A DNA stretch of 54,807 bases. Source: Candidatus Magnetominusculus xianensis. Its GTDB lineage: Bacteria > Nitrospirota > Thermodesulfovibrionia > Thermodesulfovibrionales > Magnetobacteriaceae. How positions within the stretch are numbered: position 1 is the first letter of the stretch; each line of letters begins with the position of its first letter. The translations under genes and the position numbers were made by a program. The stretch lies in the NCBI GenBank assembly GCA_001541255.1, contig LNQR01000057.1:1-54807 (forward strand), read 5' to 3'. The notes under the pieces are model-generated. The model had not been told where the DNA came from, made no database searches, and saw nothing but the letters and a program-made list of their open reading frames with translations. Shown piece after piece: positions 17,212 through 26,581 of the stretch.

Positions 17212-17262
17212 GTCATTTGTTCGTAAAATTGTCGGTCACAATATTTTCATTTCAAACGCAAC

Positions 17263-17296
17263 GACCCGCTTGCCCCCTTCTAGGGCTGCGCGGGTC
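17263..17296. terminator. GC-rich hairpin between convergent archease and cytochrome c genes
   Basis: GACCCGC (17263-17269) pairs with GCGGGTC (17290-17296), and an inner GCCC/GGGC stem closes a CCTTCTA loop. It sits between two convergent gene ends (17211 and 17330), where a shared terminator is expected. No strong T tract on either side. Confidence 0.6.
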
Positions 17297-17329
17297 ATTG
17301 GCTTAAAACACTGCTATTCGCCGTTTAAA

Positions 17330-18733
17330 TCACTTCTTTGTCGAAAGCGTCTTGACGAACGCCACTATGTCAGCGATGTTTTCGTCACTCAAACCGGCCC
17401 CGTCAACTCCAAACGCCGCCATGTGGGTGCCTTCCCTTCCATCTCTCAGCGTAATCGCAAGGAAATCCGTGCTTGCTCCTTTCTGTACGACGGGATTGCG
17501 CAAGTTAAGTCCTACACCACCCTCACCCTTTTTGCCGTGACAGCTTACGCAGCGTACCCTGTACAGCTCTTCACCGTGCTGCACGTCAGGCTTATACGGT
17601 CCGCAATCAAATCCCATAGAGGCAGAGGCAGGTTTATCCTGCATGATGTAATCAGTGATTTTATCAATCTGGTCATCTGTAAGACCAGCAGCAGCTGATT
17701 TCCATGCCGTCATCTGTGTCCCGGCGCGTCCCTCTTCTATTATTGTCTTAAGATACTTCTTGTCCACAGTCTTCAAAAATGAAGGATTTGAAATCGATGG
17801 GATAGTCCTCTTAAAGACCTCGTCATAGACACTGTCCTTACCGGTGTCATGACAGGAGCCGCAGTACATCTTGTACAAGTACTCACCGGTATTGGGGATA
17901 TCCAATCCCTTCCCATGACGCCTGTACTTCTTTGGTATCTCTTCTGAGTGCAGCGACAGTATGTATGTCGTCAACTGGTCTGTCTCCAGGTCGGTAAAGT
18001 CTGACTTCATCTCGCTCGTGGCAACGACATTTCTTGGGTCGTCGAAATGTTCCTTCATCCACGCATAAACAGTTTTCTCGCCTGGGATGTTCTTCATCGG
18101 GAAATACGCCACCGGCTGTGAGCCTACGCCATCGAGGGCCTTTCCAATTACACCGCCAACACCCTCAAGTTTATGGCAACCCTTACAGCCGCGCTCTCTG
18201 AAAAGTACTTCACCGCCTGCCAGTTTGCTGCCGCCATTTGTCTTCAGCATCTCGGCGTCATGGCAGGAAGCACATGAACTCTCAATATATTTAAGCGGGA
18301 GTATAGGCAAATCCCAATGTGTGTCATGTCCAAGTCCGTGCGCATTTTTCATATCTACTGCCCTGCCCTGCCCGTTATGACAGACCGTGCATCCAAACTT
18401 GTCAGACGAATGGTCTTTCAGATATGGCCCGCTGTGTGTCTTTAACGGCAGCGGCATTTTTGCCATCGCGGGATTCTCAACGCCCAGATGACAGCTCGTA
18501 CACCTGTCCACACGCTTCAGCCCGCCAAGATATATTTGTTTGACTTCAATATCCATTGACATGGCCGCCTTTTTAGCCTCGGCGTCCTTGGCATTAGCTA
18601 TGGCAAGGTCCCTGTACTCAAGCTGGTATGGTTTCCACTCAGGCGACATCTCGCCCCGAATAAACATCAAAGTGAATACTATCAGCACCACTGCCGATAG
18701 GAATATCATCCATGAATAATATCTACCGTGCAT
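17330..18733 (-). CDS. Membrane-anchored multiheme cytochrome c
   Basis: A 467-aa protein with one N-terminal membrane helix (YYSWMIFLSAVVLIVFTLMF) and six CxxCH heme sites: CTSCH, CTVCH, CASCH, CKGCH, CGSCH and CVSCH. The first three belong to an N-terminal multiheme part. The last three sit in successive cytochrome c domains, the final one with GKKGEGG and a distal Met-containing tail (THMAAFG). It would face the periplasm and carry electrons between the Rieske/cytochrome b complex and the molybdoenzyme, both encoded upstream in the same operon. It is the last gene, 52 bp after the chaperone gene, with GGGAGG just before its ATG. Confidence 0.85.
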   Translation of the reverse strand: MHGRYYSWMIFLSAVVLIVFTLMFIRGEMSPEWKPYQLEYRDLAIANAKDAEAKKAAMSMDIEVKQIYLGGLKRVDRCTSCHLGVENPAMAKMPLPLKTHSGPYLKDHSSDKFGCTVCHNGQGRAVDMKNAHGLGHDTHWDLPILPLKYIESSCASCHDAEMLKTNGGSKLAGGEVLFRERGCKGCHKLEGVGGVIGKALDGVGSQPVAYFPMKNIPGEKTVYAWMKEHFDDPRNVVATSEMKSDFTDLETDQLTTYILSLHSEEIPKKYRRHGKGLDIPNTGEYLYKMYCGSCHDTGKDSVYDEVFKRTIPSISNPSFLKTVDKKYLKTIIEEGRAGTQMTAWKSAAAGLTDDQIDKITDYIMQDKPASASMGFDCGPYKPDVQHGEELYRVRCVSCHGKKGEGGVGLNLRNPVVQKGASTDFLAITLRDGREGTHMAAFGVDGAGLSDENIADIVAFVKTLSTKK

Positions 18734-18785
18734 AATCCTCCCTCTCTGTTATATAAAGTATTTTTTACTCCCTCTCCCAGCTCTC

Positions 18786-19484
18786 TCATACTTCACCCGA
18801 CAATGGGCCGCAAGCCAGCGTATCACTTCTGACGCCGTTTAAGGCCTCTCTCGTTAAATCTTTGTTATAAACTGTCTTATCAAGACCATACCTTTCACAC
18901 TCTAACGTGAGTACCGCTTCCACAATCTTTCCGAGGCTTTTATATAATCCTCCTCCTTCAAGACTCTCCAGCTGACGGCAATAAAAAAATCCCCATCTTG
19001 CAAGGTGGTCTTTCAAAAATTTTCCCTTCGCATCAACCACTATCTCCTCGTGTTCCTTCGAGTTAGTCTCTATGGCATAGATTTCCTTCGATGTCAAAAG
19101 CGCCATGAACTCAAGCTCTACTGAGATGTGGTCTACCATCTCCTTGTCATCAGAAGACTGATTGACACTTAATCCAAACGCCCTGTAAAAGCCGGCAATG
19201 TCAGCCAGCTCAAATGGCTTTCTCGATATTTTTTCTGTCAGATACTCTGTTTCGTATGGGGATATCTGGCCTCCTAAGTCAAAAAATGTCAAATAGTCAG
19301 ACCTTACATCGCCAATTGACACCCCATTAAACTGCCCTGTGAAATCACTTACCATATCAAGCGTTTCACCCTCAAAGAGCGCCTCCCTCTCGGAAACTAT
19401 CCTCTCTATCGCTGACCAGTGAGCCTCATTGGGATATGTTAGTCCTAATGAGGCTAACTTATACAGATATACCAATTCTTCCAT
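18786..19484 (-). CDS. TorD/NarJ-family chaperone of the molybdoenzyme
   Basis: A 232-aa helical protein. The start LVYLYKLASLGLTYPNEAHW and the middle VRSDYLTFFDLGGQISPYET (Y-x-x-L-F, S-PYE) are characteristic of TorD/DmsD-like proteins. It is followed by DIAGFYRAFGLSVNQ and DHISVELEFMALLTSKEIYA, both standard family segments. These cytoplasmic chaperones bind the Tat leader and help insert the molybdopterin cofactor before export. It lies between the gamma subunit and the cytochrome c gene. ATG 19484, 2 bp after the gamma stop codon, is preferred over the in-frame start at 19511 inside gamma. Confidence 0.85.
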   Translation of the reverse strand: MEELVYLYKLASLGLTYPNEAHWSAIERIVSEREALFEGETLDMVSDFTGQFNGVSIGDVRSDYLTFFDLGGQISPYETEYLTEKISRKPFELADIAGFYRAFGLSVNQSSDDKEMVDHISVELEFMALLTSKEIYAIETNSKEHEEIVVDAKGKFLKDHLARWGFFYCRQLESLEGGGLYKSLGKIVEAVLTLECERYGLDKTVYNKDLTREALNGVRSDTLACGPLSGEV

Positions 19485-19486
19485 CA

Positions 19487-20356
19487 CTATTTCACCAACA
19501 CTTCTGCCCATGCCGGAGACACTGCCTTACGCCCGCCGCTTTCTAAACGGTGACCTTCCCATATGGAAAATGCTACTGGTTTTTTCTCACCAGCCTTGAA
19601 CTGTACGCTCTCCTTATCGGTTACTGTCATCGGTCTTCTCATAACAAGCGTCCATGTGCCGTTTTGCCACTGCGCATCTGCGGATGTGTTCTCAACAGGC
19701 TTAGTCTTTAAGGTGCTGGGTCCCTCTGCCGAGGCCTCTTCTACTATCTCCTTGTGAGCGACGGACAAGGGATTGGCAGCCGCCCTGCCGGGTATAAACA
19801 TATCCTTCTGAACCTGCGTCTTTTCCGTACCCACGCCAGAGACCTTATAGTCAAAGGTGTACATATCTATCGTCATATTCGGATATGCCGTGTTTACTGT
19901 TTGAACCCCATCGGTCTGGTCTTTTGACCTCCATGCCCTCCAGTATAAAATATGCACTGGCTTTTTTGGCTCACCCATAAAATACTCTGGCAGCGGCTCG
20001 GATGCAACAGGAAATTGTATCGCCGCAGCATCTGAAAAATTCGCTATCCTCACCAAATCATCCTTTGTATCGTCTTTCCATGTCAGCCGAAACGCGATGT
20101 ACTTGCCGTCGTTTACAGACTGGACTTGCACCTCTTTCACTCCCACTTCCTTTGGTTTTGGCTCAACTAGAAACTGCCTCTGAAGCGGCTGCTTGTACGC
20201 CGCAACCCCCTTCCATACCTCGTCGCTTATGCCGACCTTTGAGATATCCACATCCTTGTGAAACGAGGTTATCTCGACAAAGGCCTTGTCTTTACCATAC
20301 GCACCCTGCACGAATGCAAGCACTATTACTAACACTAAAAATATCTTTTTTCTCAT
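19487..20356 (-). CDS. Heme-b-binding gamma subunit, ethylbenzene dehydrogenase-like
   Basis: About 289 aa with a Sec signal peptide (MRKKIFLVLVIVLAFVQGAY). The mature part has the layout of the ethylbenzene dehydrogenase/DMS dehydrogenase/NXR gamma family: VQSVNDGKYIAFRLTWKDDT, DAAAIQFPV, a middle WRAWRSKDQ segment, then WTLVMRRPM and PVAFSIWEGHR near the end. Family members bind one heme b via Met and Lys and pass electrons between the Fe-S subunit and a cytochrome c. Its Sec signal, beside a Tat signal on the alpha subunit, places the enzyme in the periplasm. ATG 20356 is preferred because TTTGGAGG lies 8 nt upstream; it follows the beta subunit closely. Confidence 0.8.
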   Translation of the reverse strand: MRKKIFLVLVIVLAFVQGAYGKDKAFVEITSFHKDVDISKVGISDEVWKGVAAYKQPLQRQFLVEPKPKEVGVKEVQVQSVNDGKYIAFRLTWKDDTKDDLVRIANFSDAAAIQFPVASEPLPEYFMGEPKKPVHILYWRAWRSKDQTDGVQTVNTAYPNMTIDMYTFDYKVSGVGTEKTQVQKDMFIPGRAAANPLSVAHKEIVEEASAEGPSTLKTKPVENTSADAQWQNGTWTLVMRRPMTVTDKESVQFKAGEKKPVAFSIWEGHRLESGGRKAVSPAWAEVLVK

Positions 20357-20377
20357 CGTCTTAGCCTCCAAATCCTC

Positions 20378-21511
20378 TTAAGGTGTATTTTGCCTGTATA
20401 CTTTAAGCTTTTGATCGAAAAACTCCCTCACATACATAGGCTCCGTTACGGGTACCTTCACTATCTCGTTACCTTTGTCGTCATAACCGTATGCAAGCTT
20501 CTCGTCAACCTTAAACGAAGAGAGGGTTTTTTCCATACTGCCGAATAAGACCAGCAGTCCCTTAAGAGCCTGGTCGTTGGGTATATTCTTGTACATCTTG
20601 ACAGCATTGCCAACGCCTGGGCCAAACATCTGCTCCATATATGACAGCGGTGCGTGAATTGGCGGTATAAAGTATATGTTCGGCTCAGTGCCAAACTGTG
20701 GATACAGCGGCAGCGCCAGCTTCCTCACATGTACAAGATAGTCTATCGGATTGTCCTTGTTCGCCTTATCAGGTGTACTCAGATACCCGTGTAGCCTTAT
20801 CCTTCCGATACAGTTAGTCACGCACTGCGACATCTGACCCTGTTCCATCTTCGGATAACACCCTATACACTTCTCGCTTATCCTCGTCTCGACATTAAAC
20901 ATCGGCTTTTTATATGGACACGCGCGTACACACTCCCTGTAACCACGGCAGCGTGACTGGTCTATTAGGACGATGCCGTCTTCCGGCCTCTTGTAAATCG
21001 CCTTTCTTGGGCAGGCCGCCACACATGCAGGATACGTACAGTGGGCACATGTCCGGGGAAGATAGTACATCCATATCCTGTGGGGCAAGGTAAGCCAGTC
21101 GCCCTTGTTCACAGAGCCGGCTATCTCGTCCTCGCCAATGTTTGGATGTGACCAGTCCTCGTCTACGGGTATGTGCTGAAGGATTTTCTCATCCTTCTCT
21201 GACGCTTCGTACAAGGTCTTGCCTGTGTATTTCTCCCCCTGCCATTCCTGTACACCAAGCTTGGCCAGAATGCCCATGTCCCAGCCTACCGGATAGCCGC
21301 CGTAGGGTTTTGTCTCAACATTGTTCCAGAACATATATTCCTGGCCTTTGCCTGACGTCCACGTAGTCTTACATGCCAGCGAACACGTCTGACAGGCTAT
21401 GCACTTATTCAGGTCAAAGACCATAGCCCATTGTTTCTTCGGCCTGACCTGCGGATATACATATGACGCATTCCTGCCTAATTGCCAGTTAAATACCTTT
21501 CTCATTTGCAT
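20378..21511 (-). CDS. NarH/NxrB-type Fe-S subunit
   Basis: A 377-aa electron-transfer subunit. Four cysteine groups are visible: CIACQTCSLACKTTW near residue 38, CAHCTYPACVAACP near 137, CRGYRECVRACPYKKP near 169, and CIGC...CVTNC further on. In the third group Tyr replaces one Cys, exactly where NarH has Trp; this marks the 3Fe-4S cluster, the others being 4Fe-4S. There is no signal peptide, as expected if it is co-exported with the Tat-tagged alpha subunit. It carries electrons between the Mo subunit and the gamma heme. It starts 14 bp after the alpha gene and is followed by gamma. The family length (about 350-430 aa) fits. Confidence 0.9.
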   Translation of the reverse strand: MQMRKVFNWQLGRNASYVYPQVRPKKQWAMVFDLNKCIACQTCSLACKTTWTSGKGQEYMFWNNVETKPYGGYPVGWDMGILAKLGVQEWQGEKYTGKTLYEASEKDEKILQHIPVDEDWSHPNIGEDEIAGSVNKGDWLTLPHRIWMYYLPRTCAHCTYPACVAACPRKAIYKRPEDGIVLIDQSRCRGYRECVRACPYKKPMFNVETRISEKCIGCYPKMEQGQMSQCVTNCIGRIRLHGYLSTPDKANKDNPIDYLVHVRKLALPLYPQFGTEPNIYFIPPIHAPLSYMEQMFGPGVGNAVKMYKNIPNDQALKGLLVLFGSMEKTLSSFKVDEKLAYGYDDKGNEIVKVPVTEPMYVREFFDQKLKVYRQNTP

Positions 21512-21525
21512 CGAGGCTGCTCTCC

Positions 21526-24500
21526 TTATTTTTTAGTGACTATAAATTTTCCATTTATAAACGCCATCATGGCTTCGCTTTCCATAGTAGGGCGTATACC
21601 GCTCTTTACCGGCCTCCACGGACCCTTACCATCTATGCCGCCGTCTTCGGCCTTCAGAATCGTAACAAAGCCTTCCCTCGGCGCGCCATCTGCGCAGTGT
21701 ATATCAGGTTCAAACCCCTTTCCTATTGTCTGACCAAACATTTCCTTATGCACAAGAGAGTCTGTCAGAAGTGTCGGTCTCAGCCATGCGCGTGTTGTAC
21801 TCTGGTGGCTTCCATAGCGGAACATCGCCTGATAATTTGACTCAGGGTTTTTAGCAAGACCGTCCGGTCTGGTCTCGTGTCCCTTGACGCTCCCTATAGT
21901 TGCAGGATAGACATTGTGCCACATCCTCGTTACCCCGCGCGGCGTACCAGGATAGTAACGAGCGCGACAGAGAATCCTTGCGACCTTATAATACTCGTCA
22001 GTCTTTTTTGCCCCCCTGTATGGACGATCCTCGGGGTCAGCATCAATATGAACATAGTCGCCGTCGTTTACGCCTATCTCTTTTGCGTCCAACGGGTTTA
22101 TATCGACATACATCTCTGTTACATATGGAATTCTCTTGTCCCGTCTGTACATATCGGCAAACGGTCCAAACCACACGGCAACCAAATCGGTGTCCGACGG
22201 CGTCGTATGCGCGCCGTGACGGTATTTAGGCGTATGCAGGATAAACTTATAGCCCTTGCTCATCAGCGGATGCTTTGTCTGCATCAGCTCCTCTCCTGAC
22301 TTTTGTATATTTCTTACCTGTCTTGTATCTGTTGAAAGGTCATTTGACGAAAAACCCCAGTCTTCAGGCTTTTTCGGCCTTATGGCGGTATGTTTCTTGC
22401 CGACAATTACGTTCGGTTCATAAAATGTCGCATCTATCGGCTCCCTGTAAACAATCATGTTTTCGCCGTGCTGTATCCACTCGTCTTCATGGCGGTAGAA
22501 CTCAAGCCTGCCGGATTTTGTATAATACGGCGTACCTTCGTGAACCTGCTCATAACTGGAGATTCTTGGATATGTACGGCAGTTCATCAGGGCAGGTTTA
22601 CCGTTTTTGGCGTCCTCCTCAAGCTTCTGTATCGTATTTCCGGCAAGATTGGCCGAGGCATTTATTATCCTCTGGGAGTAAACTTCCATCTTGTCTTCGG
22701 TTACAAACTTCCAGTGGTCGGCAAACCTCTTGTCGTTTAACTGTTTTCCCAACGCTATGGCAATCCCGGCAAGGATATCGACATCGGGCTTTGTATCAAA
22801 TATCCTCGGAAGCGGCGTCCTCGGATATACCTGCAGAAATGGATTCGTACAGGAGGCTGTAAAATCATACTTCTTAAACTCAGCAGGTGAGTCGCAGCCA
22901 TACACTATGTCGGCATACTCACACGAGGCAGTCCACCAATACTCCGCCACTGTTATCATCTCAAAACCCTTCAACGTATTGAATACGACGTCATAGTGGC
23001 CCTTGGCATTTCCTATCAGCGAGTTAGAGTTATTTATCATCATTACCTTTGACGGTGTGTTCAGATGGGTCTTTCCGGCAAACAAATGCCCGCCTACTCG
23101 CAGCGTCCTGTCGCCGTAGTTAAAATAGTGCGCGGATTCGTACTTGAGTAATTTCTTGAGCCTCGGCTTTTTAGCAGGGTCAAGCTCCTGGTCGAATGGG
23201 TTTTCCATTACATACATACCCATGCCGCCTATTAACGCCCCCCTGAAGTTACCTGCATAGCTTCCGACGTTGCCGCCAGGGTAGCCGAGGTTCCTTGTCA
23301 GCGCACTTAAATAGAATATCGCCCTGTCCTTTAAGTCGTTGTTAAAGAACTGGTTAGTCCCCATACCGGTTGTAAATAAAGTCTGCTCTTTGTTGGCGGC
23401 AATCTGCCTGGCAAGGGATATAATTGCTTCCTTCGGTGCCCATGTTATAGTTTGCGCCTGTTCTGGTGTATAGTTTTCGTTGATATATTCCTTCATAAGA
23501 TCAAATACTGGGCGTACCTGTATCTTCTTTCCATCTATCGTTGTAATGTCGAACTGCCCTTCGAGTGCCGGGTCTGCCGGCATCTGGTCGCCAAATTCAT
23601 CTCTGCTGATGCCCGCAGGTCCGTTTTTCTTAGCATCCCACACAACGAAATCCTGCCACTCGTTAAACAGGGCCTCTGTTATGTACTGGTCTCCCTGTTC
23701 TTTTACCATTGGGGCCTTTTCGTCCTTACCCATGACTTTGGTCTTTCTTGCCGCGTTCTTTCTCTTATAGCCTGGGATTACATCCTCTGGACGCAAGAGC
23801 TTAAGGTTGTCAAGCCTGACGAGAAACGGCAGATCTGTATTTTTCTTTACGTTATTGGCGTCATAGAGGTTTTCCTTTATGATTACCTGTGCAAGGCTCA
23901 ACGTAAATGCAGGGTCAGTGCCGGGTCTTATTACTATTACCTCATCGGCGCGGCACGCCGTAGCAGGGTACTCCACAGTTATTACCACGACCTTTGAGCC
24001 TTTCAAGCGTGCCTCTGTCATCCAATGGGCATCCGGCATCTTCGTCGTTATCCAGTTCAAGCCCCATACGAGGATGAGCTTTGATCTTTCCACAGCAAAC
24101 AGCTCAAACTCATTGGTCTGCGCACCGGTAACCATAGGGTGTCCGGGCGGGAGGTCTGTGTGCCACGTATAACTGTCCCAGCCGCGCGCCCCTACAGCGT
24201 CTTCCGGCTTGACTTTTCTCACCTTTTCATCCAGCAGGGCCAGCATATTGGCGAATCTGTAGTATCCAAAGATTCTAGTAGCGCCAAGCAGCGCCATGCC
24301 CCCTCTCAGCTTCATGGTCTGCACCCCTGCCCCGTGTGTCGCGTCCACAACGGCGGGGTCATAACCCTGTTTTGTCAGATACTTCGTCCCCTGCTCACCC
24401 GAATATGCCTCAGCGATGTTGCGCAGGGCCTTAGCCGTTATGTCATAGACCTCGTCCCATCCAATCTTCAGCCACTTGTCATCGCCGCGCTTCATATATT

Positions 24501-24987
24501 CAACCGGCGGTTTCCCCGTTTCCTTGTCACGCGGGAAGCCCTTGTCAACCCAGTCCTTAAAGCCCTTTCTTATCATAGCGCTCTTGACGCGCCTGTCGCC
24601 GTAGAGCCTCCTTACCAGACCGACGCCCTTTTGGCATATGCGCGGGTCCCAGCGGTGCGAGGCCTTATTGCCATATAAGTCAGTCGCTTCACCATACTTA
24701 TAAGACGGGCCTATCCTTGTTACAACACCATTTTTCACGTGTGCCTTCAGCAGGCAGTTGTGTGTATCATTGGGGGCACAGAGGAAGTGGAAGTTGCTGT
24801 CCTCTTGGTATATGTTTCTGAAAATCTTCTCCCAATCCCTGTTGGGGTAACTCTCAAGCGGGTTTTGCGCGGTCTGATCTAAAAGCCCAAGCACGTTAAC
24901 ATTCACACCTGCCAGCATCAACCCGCCACCGGCAAACGTCAGAAACTGCCGACGTGTTATCTGTCCTTTTTTCTCGTTGTCACTCAT
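21526..24987 (-). CDS. NarG/NxrA-like molybdopterin catalytic subunit (type II DMSO reductase family)
   Basis: A 1153-aa periplasmic molybdoenzyme subunit. The Tat leader has ITRRQFLTFAGG at residues 10-21. A FHFLCAPNDTHNC segment stands for the FS0 cluster; its spacing differs from NarG (HxxxCxxxC) and recalls the CxPNDTHxC pattern I remember from NxrA-type proteins. The Mo-ligand region is YTWHTDLPPGHP, aligned with YDWYCDLPPASP of NarG, so Asp coordination is expected. Later family segments are present (LVWGLNWITTKMPDAHW; DGDYVHIDADPEDRP). Length matches nitrite/nitrate enzymes. Likely reaction: nitrate reduction or nitrite oxidation in the periplasm, but chlorate-type or hydrocarbon-type substrates in the same family cannot be excluded from sequence. 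It follows the cytochrome b gene by 24 bp. Confidence 0.85.
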   Translation of the reverse strand: MSDNEKKGQITRRQFLTFAGGGLMLAGVNVNVLGLLDQTAQNPLESYPNRDWEKIFRNIYQEDSNFHFLCAPNDTHNCLLKAHVKNGVVTRIGPSYKYGEATDLYGNKASHRWDPRICQKGVGLVRRLYGDRRVKSAMIRKGFKDWVDKGFPRDKETGKPPVEYMKRGDDKWLKIGWDEVYDITAKALRNIAEAYSGEQGTKYLTKQGYDPAVVDATHGAGVQTMKLRGGMALLGATRIFGYYRFANMLALLDEKVRKVKPEDAVGARGWDSYTWHTDLPPGHPMVTGAQTNEFELFAVERSKLILVWGLNWITTKMPDAHWMTEARLKGSKVVVITVEYPATACRADEVIVIRPGTDPAFTLSLAQVIIKENLYDANNVKKNTDLPFLVRLDNLKLLRPEDVIPGYKRKNAARKTKVMGKDEKAPMVKEQGDQYITEALFNEWQDFVVWDAKKNGPAGISRDEFGDQMPADPALEGQFDITTIDGKKIQVRPVFDLMKEYINENYTPEQAQTITWAPKEAIISLARQIAANKEQTLFTTGMGTNQFFNNDLKDRAIFYLSALTRNLGYPGGNVGSYAGNFRGALIGGMGMYVMENPFDQELDPAKKPRLKKLLKYESAHYFNYGDRTLRVGGHLFAGKTHLNTPSKVMMINNSNSLIGNAKGHYDVVFNTLKGFEMITVAEYWWTASCEYADIVYGCDSPAEFKKYDFTASCTNPFLQVYPRTPLPRIFDTKPDVDILAGIAIALGKQLNDKRFADHWKFVTEDKMEVYSQRIINASANLAGNTIQKLEEDAKNGKPALMNCRTYPRISSYEQVHEGTPYYTKSGRLEFYRHEDEWIQHGENMIVYREPIDATFYEPNVIVGKKHTAIRPKKPEDWGFSSNDLSTDTRQVRNIQKSGEELMQTKHPLMSKGYKFILHTPKYRHGAHTTPSDTDLVAVWFGPFADMYRRDKRIPYVTEMYVDINPLDAKEIGVNDGDYVHIDADPEDRPYRGAKKTDEYYKVARILCRARYYPGTPRGVTRMWHNVYPATIGSVKGHETRPDGLAKNPESNYQAMFRYGSHQSTTRAWLRPTLLTDSLVHKEMFGQTIGKGFEPDIHCADGAPREGFVTILKAEDGGIDGKGPWRPVKSGIRPTMESEAMMAFINGKFIVTKK

Positions 24988-25011
24988 ATATTACACTCTC
25001 CTGTTAATTTT

Positions 25012-26568
25012 TTAGTGCGCTGGCCACTGGCTCTTTGACCAGTAAAATGCCCAGTTCGGCCCTCTGAGTTCAGTCCCTATATAGGTCAGTATCAGGTAAC
25101 TAAGCAAAAACATCGTAAACAGGGCTATAGCGCCCATTCTCGTTGAGCCTGTCCTGCCGGTTACAAATAACGCCCACAGAATCATGAACCCTACCCAAAT
25201 CACCCCTGGATTTATAAAGGTTATCACTATCTGCGGTATGTCCGGCCACCATGTCCTAAACCAGCCAAAGGCTATAACAGCTGCCATAAGACCAACCAGT
25301 ACGATTGTCCCTACAATAAGGGCCTCAATAGCAACACCCTTTCCCTGCTTCCCCGAAAACCATATGCCGACCTTGTCCTTCTCTCTATCCAAAAACGGTA
25401 TCAGCGCTAACCCTAACAGCGCAATTGTGGGAAGCCCCACACCACCCATAAAGGCAGAGTATGAGAGCAGCTCCTGCAGCCCCAGAAAATACCACGGCGC
25501 CTTTGCCGGGTTTTCTGGTATCATCGGATTGGCCAGCTCCTTTAACGGTGCGTCAATATAGTACGAATAGGCAATTACACCGGCCATGCAGAGCATAAAC
25601 ACCGCCGCCTCCGCAATCAGCAGATTCGGCCAGCTTAACACAGAATGCTCTACGTCTATGTTTACTGCCGGGGTCTTCCCCTTTGCCAGTTCCATCAACC
25701 CGTAGGTCTTGTTAGGGGTAAAGATTCCACCCTTTTTATCTGGCGCTATCACATATTGAATATCATCATACTTCGGTGCATAGTTCACCGGCTTCGTCAA
25801 GCCGCCGTCTTTTCTGATTCTCCAGAAGTGTACGCCGATGATTACCAGAAGAATAACCGGCAGGAACACCACATGCAGCAGATAGACCCTGGTCAGGGCC
25901 TCCTTACCGGGCTTCAGACCGGCCAGAAAGAGTTCCTTTGAGAAGCTGCCTACGTCAAAATACTTGGTCAAGCCCAAAGAGTCTGTAAGCTCCTTGGGCG
26001 ATTGCATGATGTTTGACACAATCACCAACGCCCAGTACGACAACTGGTCCCACGGCAGCAAATATCCCGAGAGATTTAACATGAATGTCAAACCAAGCAG
26101 CACTACGCCGACAAGCCAGTTAAACTCACGCCCGCTCTTATACGAGTTGGTATAAAACACCCTCGCCATGTGTAAGAACACAAACACTATCATACCCTCA
26201 CCGGCCCATTTATGCGCATTCCTTATGAGCCTGCCCGCGAAAACGACGAAATTTATATCCTTTACGCTGTTATATGCGTTTTCAAGCGATGGATTGTAAT
26301 AAACCATGAGGGCAACGCCAGAGCCGACCGTTATCAGGCACAAAAACATTGATATAAGCCCCATACCAAGTGTATAGCCAGGCCTCAATGAGTTTATGTG
26401 CGTCTTTACGCTGTGGATATGCAGGAAAAAATTGTTGACCATTATAGCAGCCCTTGACATATCGGACGTGGGCTTGCCGGCCCTGAAGAATGACCCTGCA
26501 AACGAACACCAAATAGATTTCAGGTTATCTGCCAGTACGCCTATACCTGAATTTCTTGATTCACTCAT
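25012..26568 (-). CDS. Cytochrome b of a bc-type quinol oxidoreductase, fused form
   Basis: A 518-aa membrane protein. The N-terminal half is cytochrome b6-like, with heme-ligand His pairs in HKWAGEGMIVFVFLHMARVF and LLHVVFLPVILLVIIGVHFW and the SGYLLPWDQLSYWAL segment. The second half is subunit IV-like: PENPAKAPWYFLGLQELLSY replaces the PEWY quinol-site motif with APWY. Three to four more helices follow. Single-chain fusion of the two halves is common in Nitrospirota and Deltaproteobacteria-type complexes. The start at 26568 is chosen because TTTGGAGGGACA precedes it; a longer frame overlaps the Rieske gene. It oxidises menaquinol together with the Rieske protein and passes electrons to a c-type cytochrome. 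Confidence 0.9.
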   Translation of the reverse strand: MSESRNSGIGVLADNLKSIWCSFAGSFFRAGKPTSDMSRAAIMVNNFFLHIHSVKTHINSLRPGYTLGMGLISMFLCLITVGSGVALMVYYNPSLENAYNSVKDINFVVFAGRLIRNAHKWAGEGMIVFVFLHMARVFYTNSYKSGREFNWLVGVVLLGLTFMLNLSGYLLPWDQLSYWALVIVSNIMQSPKELTDSLGLTKYFDVGSFSKELFLAGLKPGKEALTRVYLLHVVFLPVILLVIIGVHFWRIRKDGGLTKPVNYAPKYDDIQYVIAPDKKGGIFTPNKTYGLMELAKGKTPAVNIDVEHSVLSWPNLLIAEAAVFMLCMAGVIAYSYYIDAPLKELANPMIPENPAKAPWYFLGLQELLSYSAFMGGVGLPTIALLGLALIPFLDREKDKVGIWFSGKQGKGVAIEALIVGTIVLVGLMAAVIAFGWFRTWWPDIPQIVITFINPGVIWVGFMILWALFVTGRTGSTRMGAIALFTMFLLSYLILTYIGTELRGPNWAFYWSKSQWPAH

Positions 26569-26581
26569 TGTCCCTCCAAAA

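Noticed and set aside
22275..22862. Plus-strand frames opposite the molybdoenzyme gene
   Set aside because: Arg/Ser/Cys-rich, low-complexity shadow translations of the conserved catalytic subunit.
21526..24987. Firm call as nitrite oxidoreductase
   Set aside because: The family includes nitrate, nitrite, chlorate, selenate and hydrocarbon enzymes. Motif memory alone cannot decide between them.
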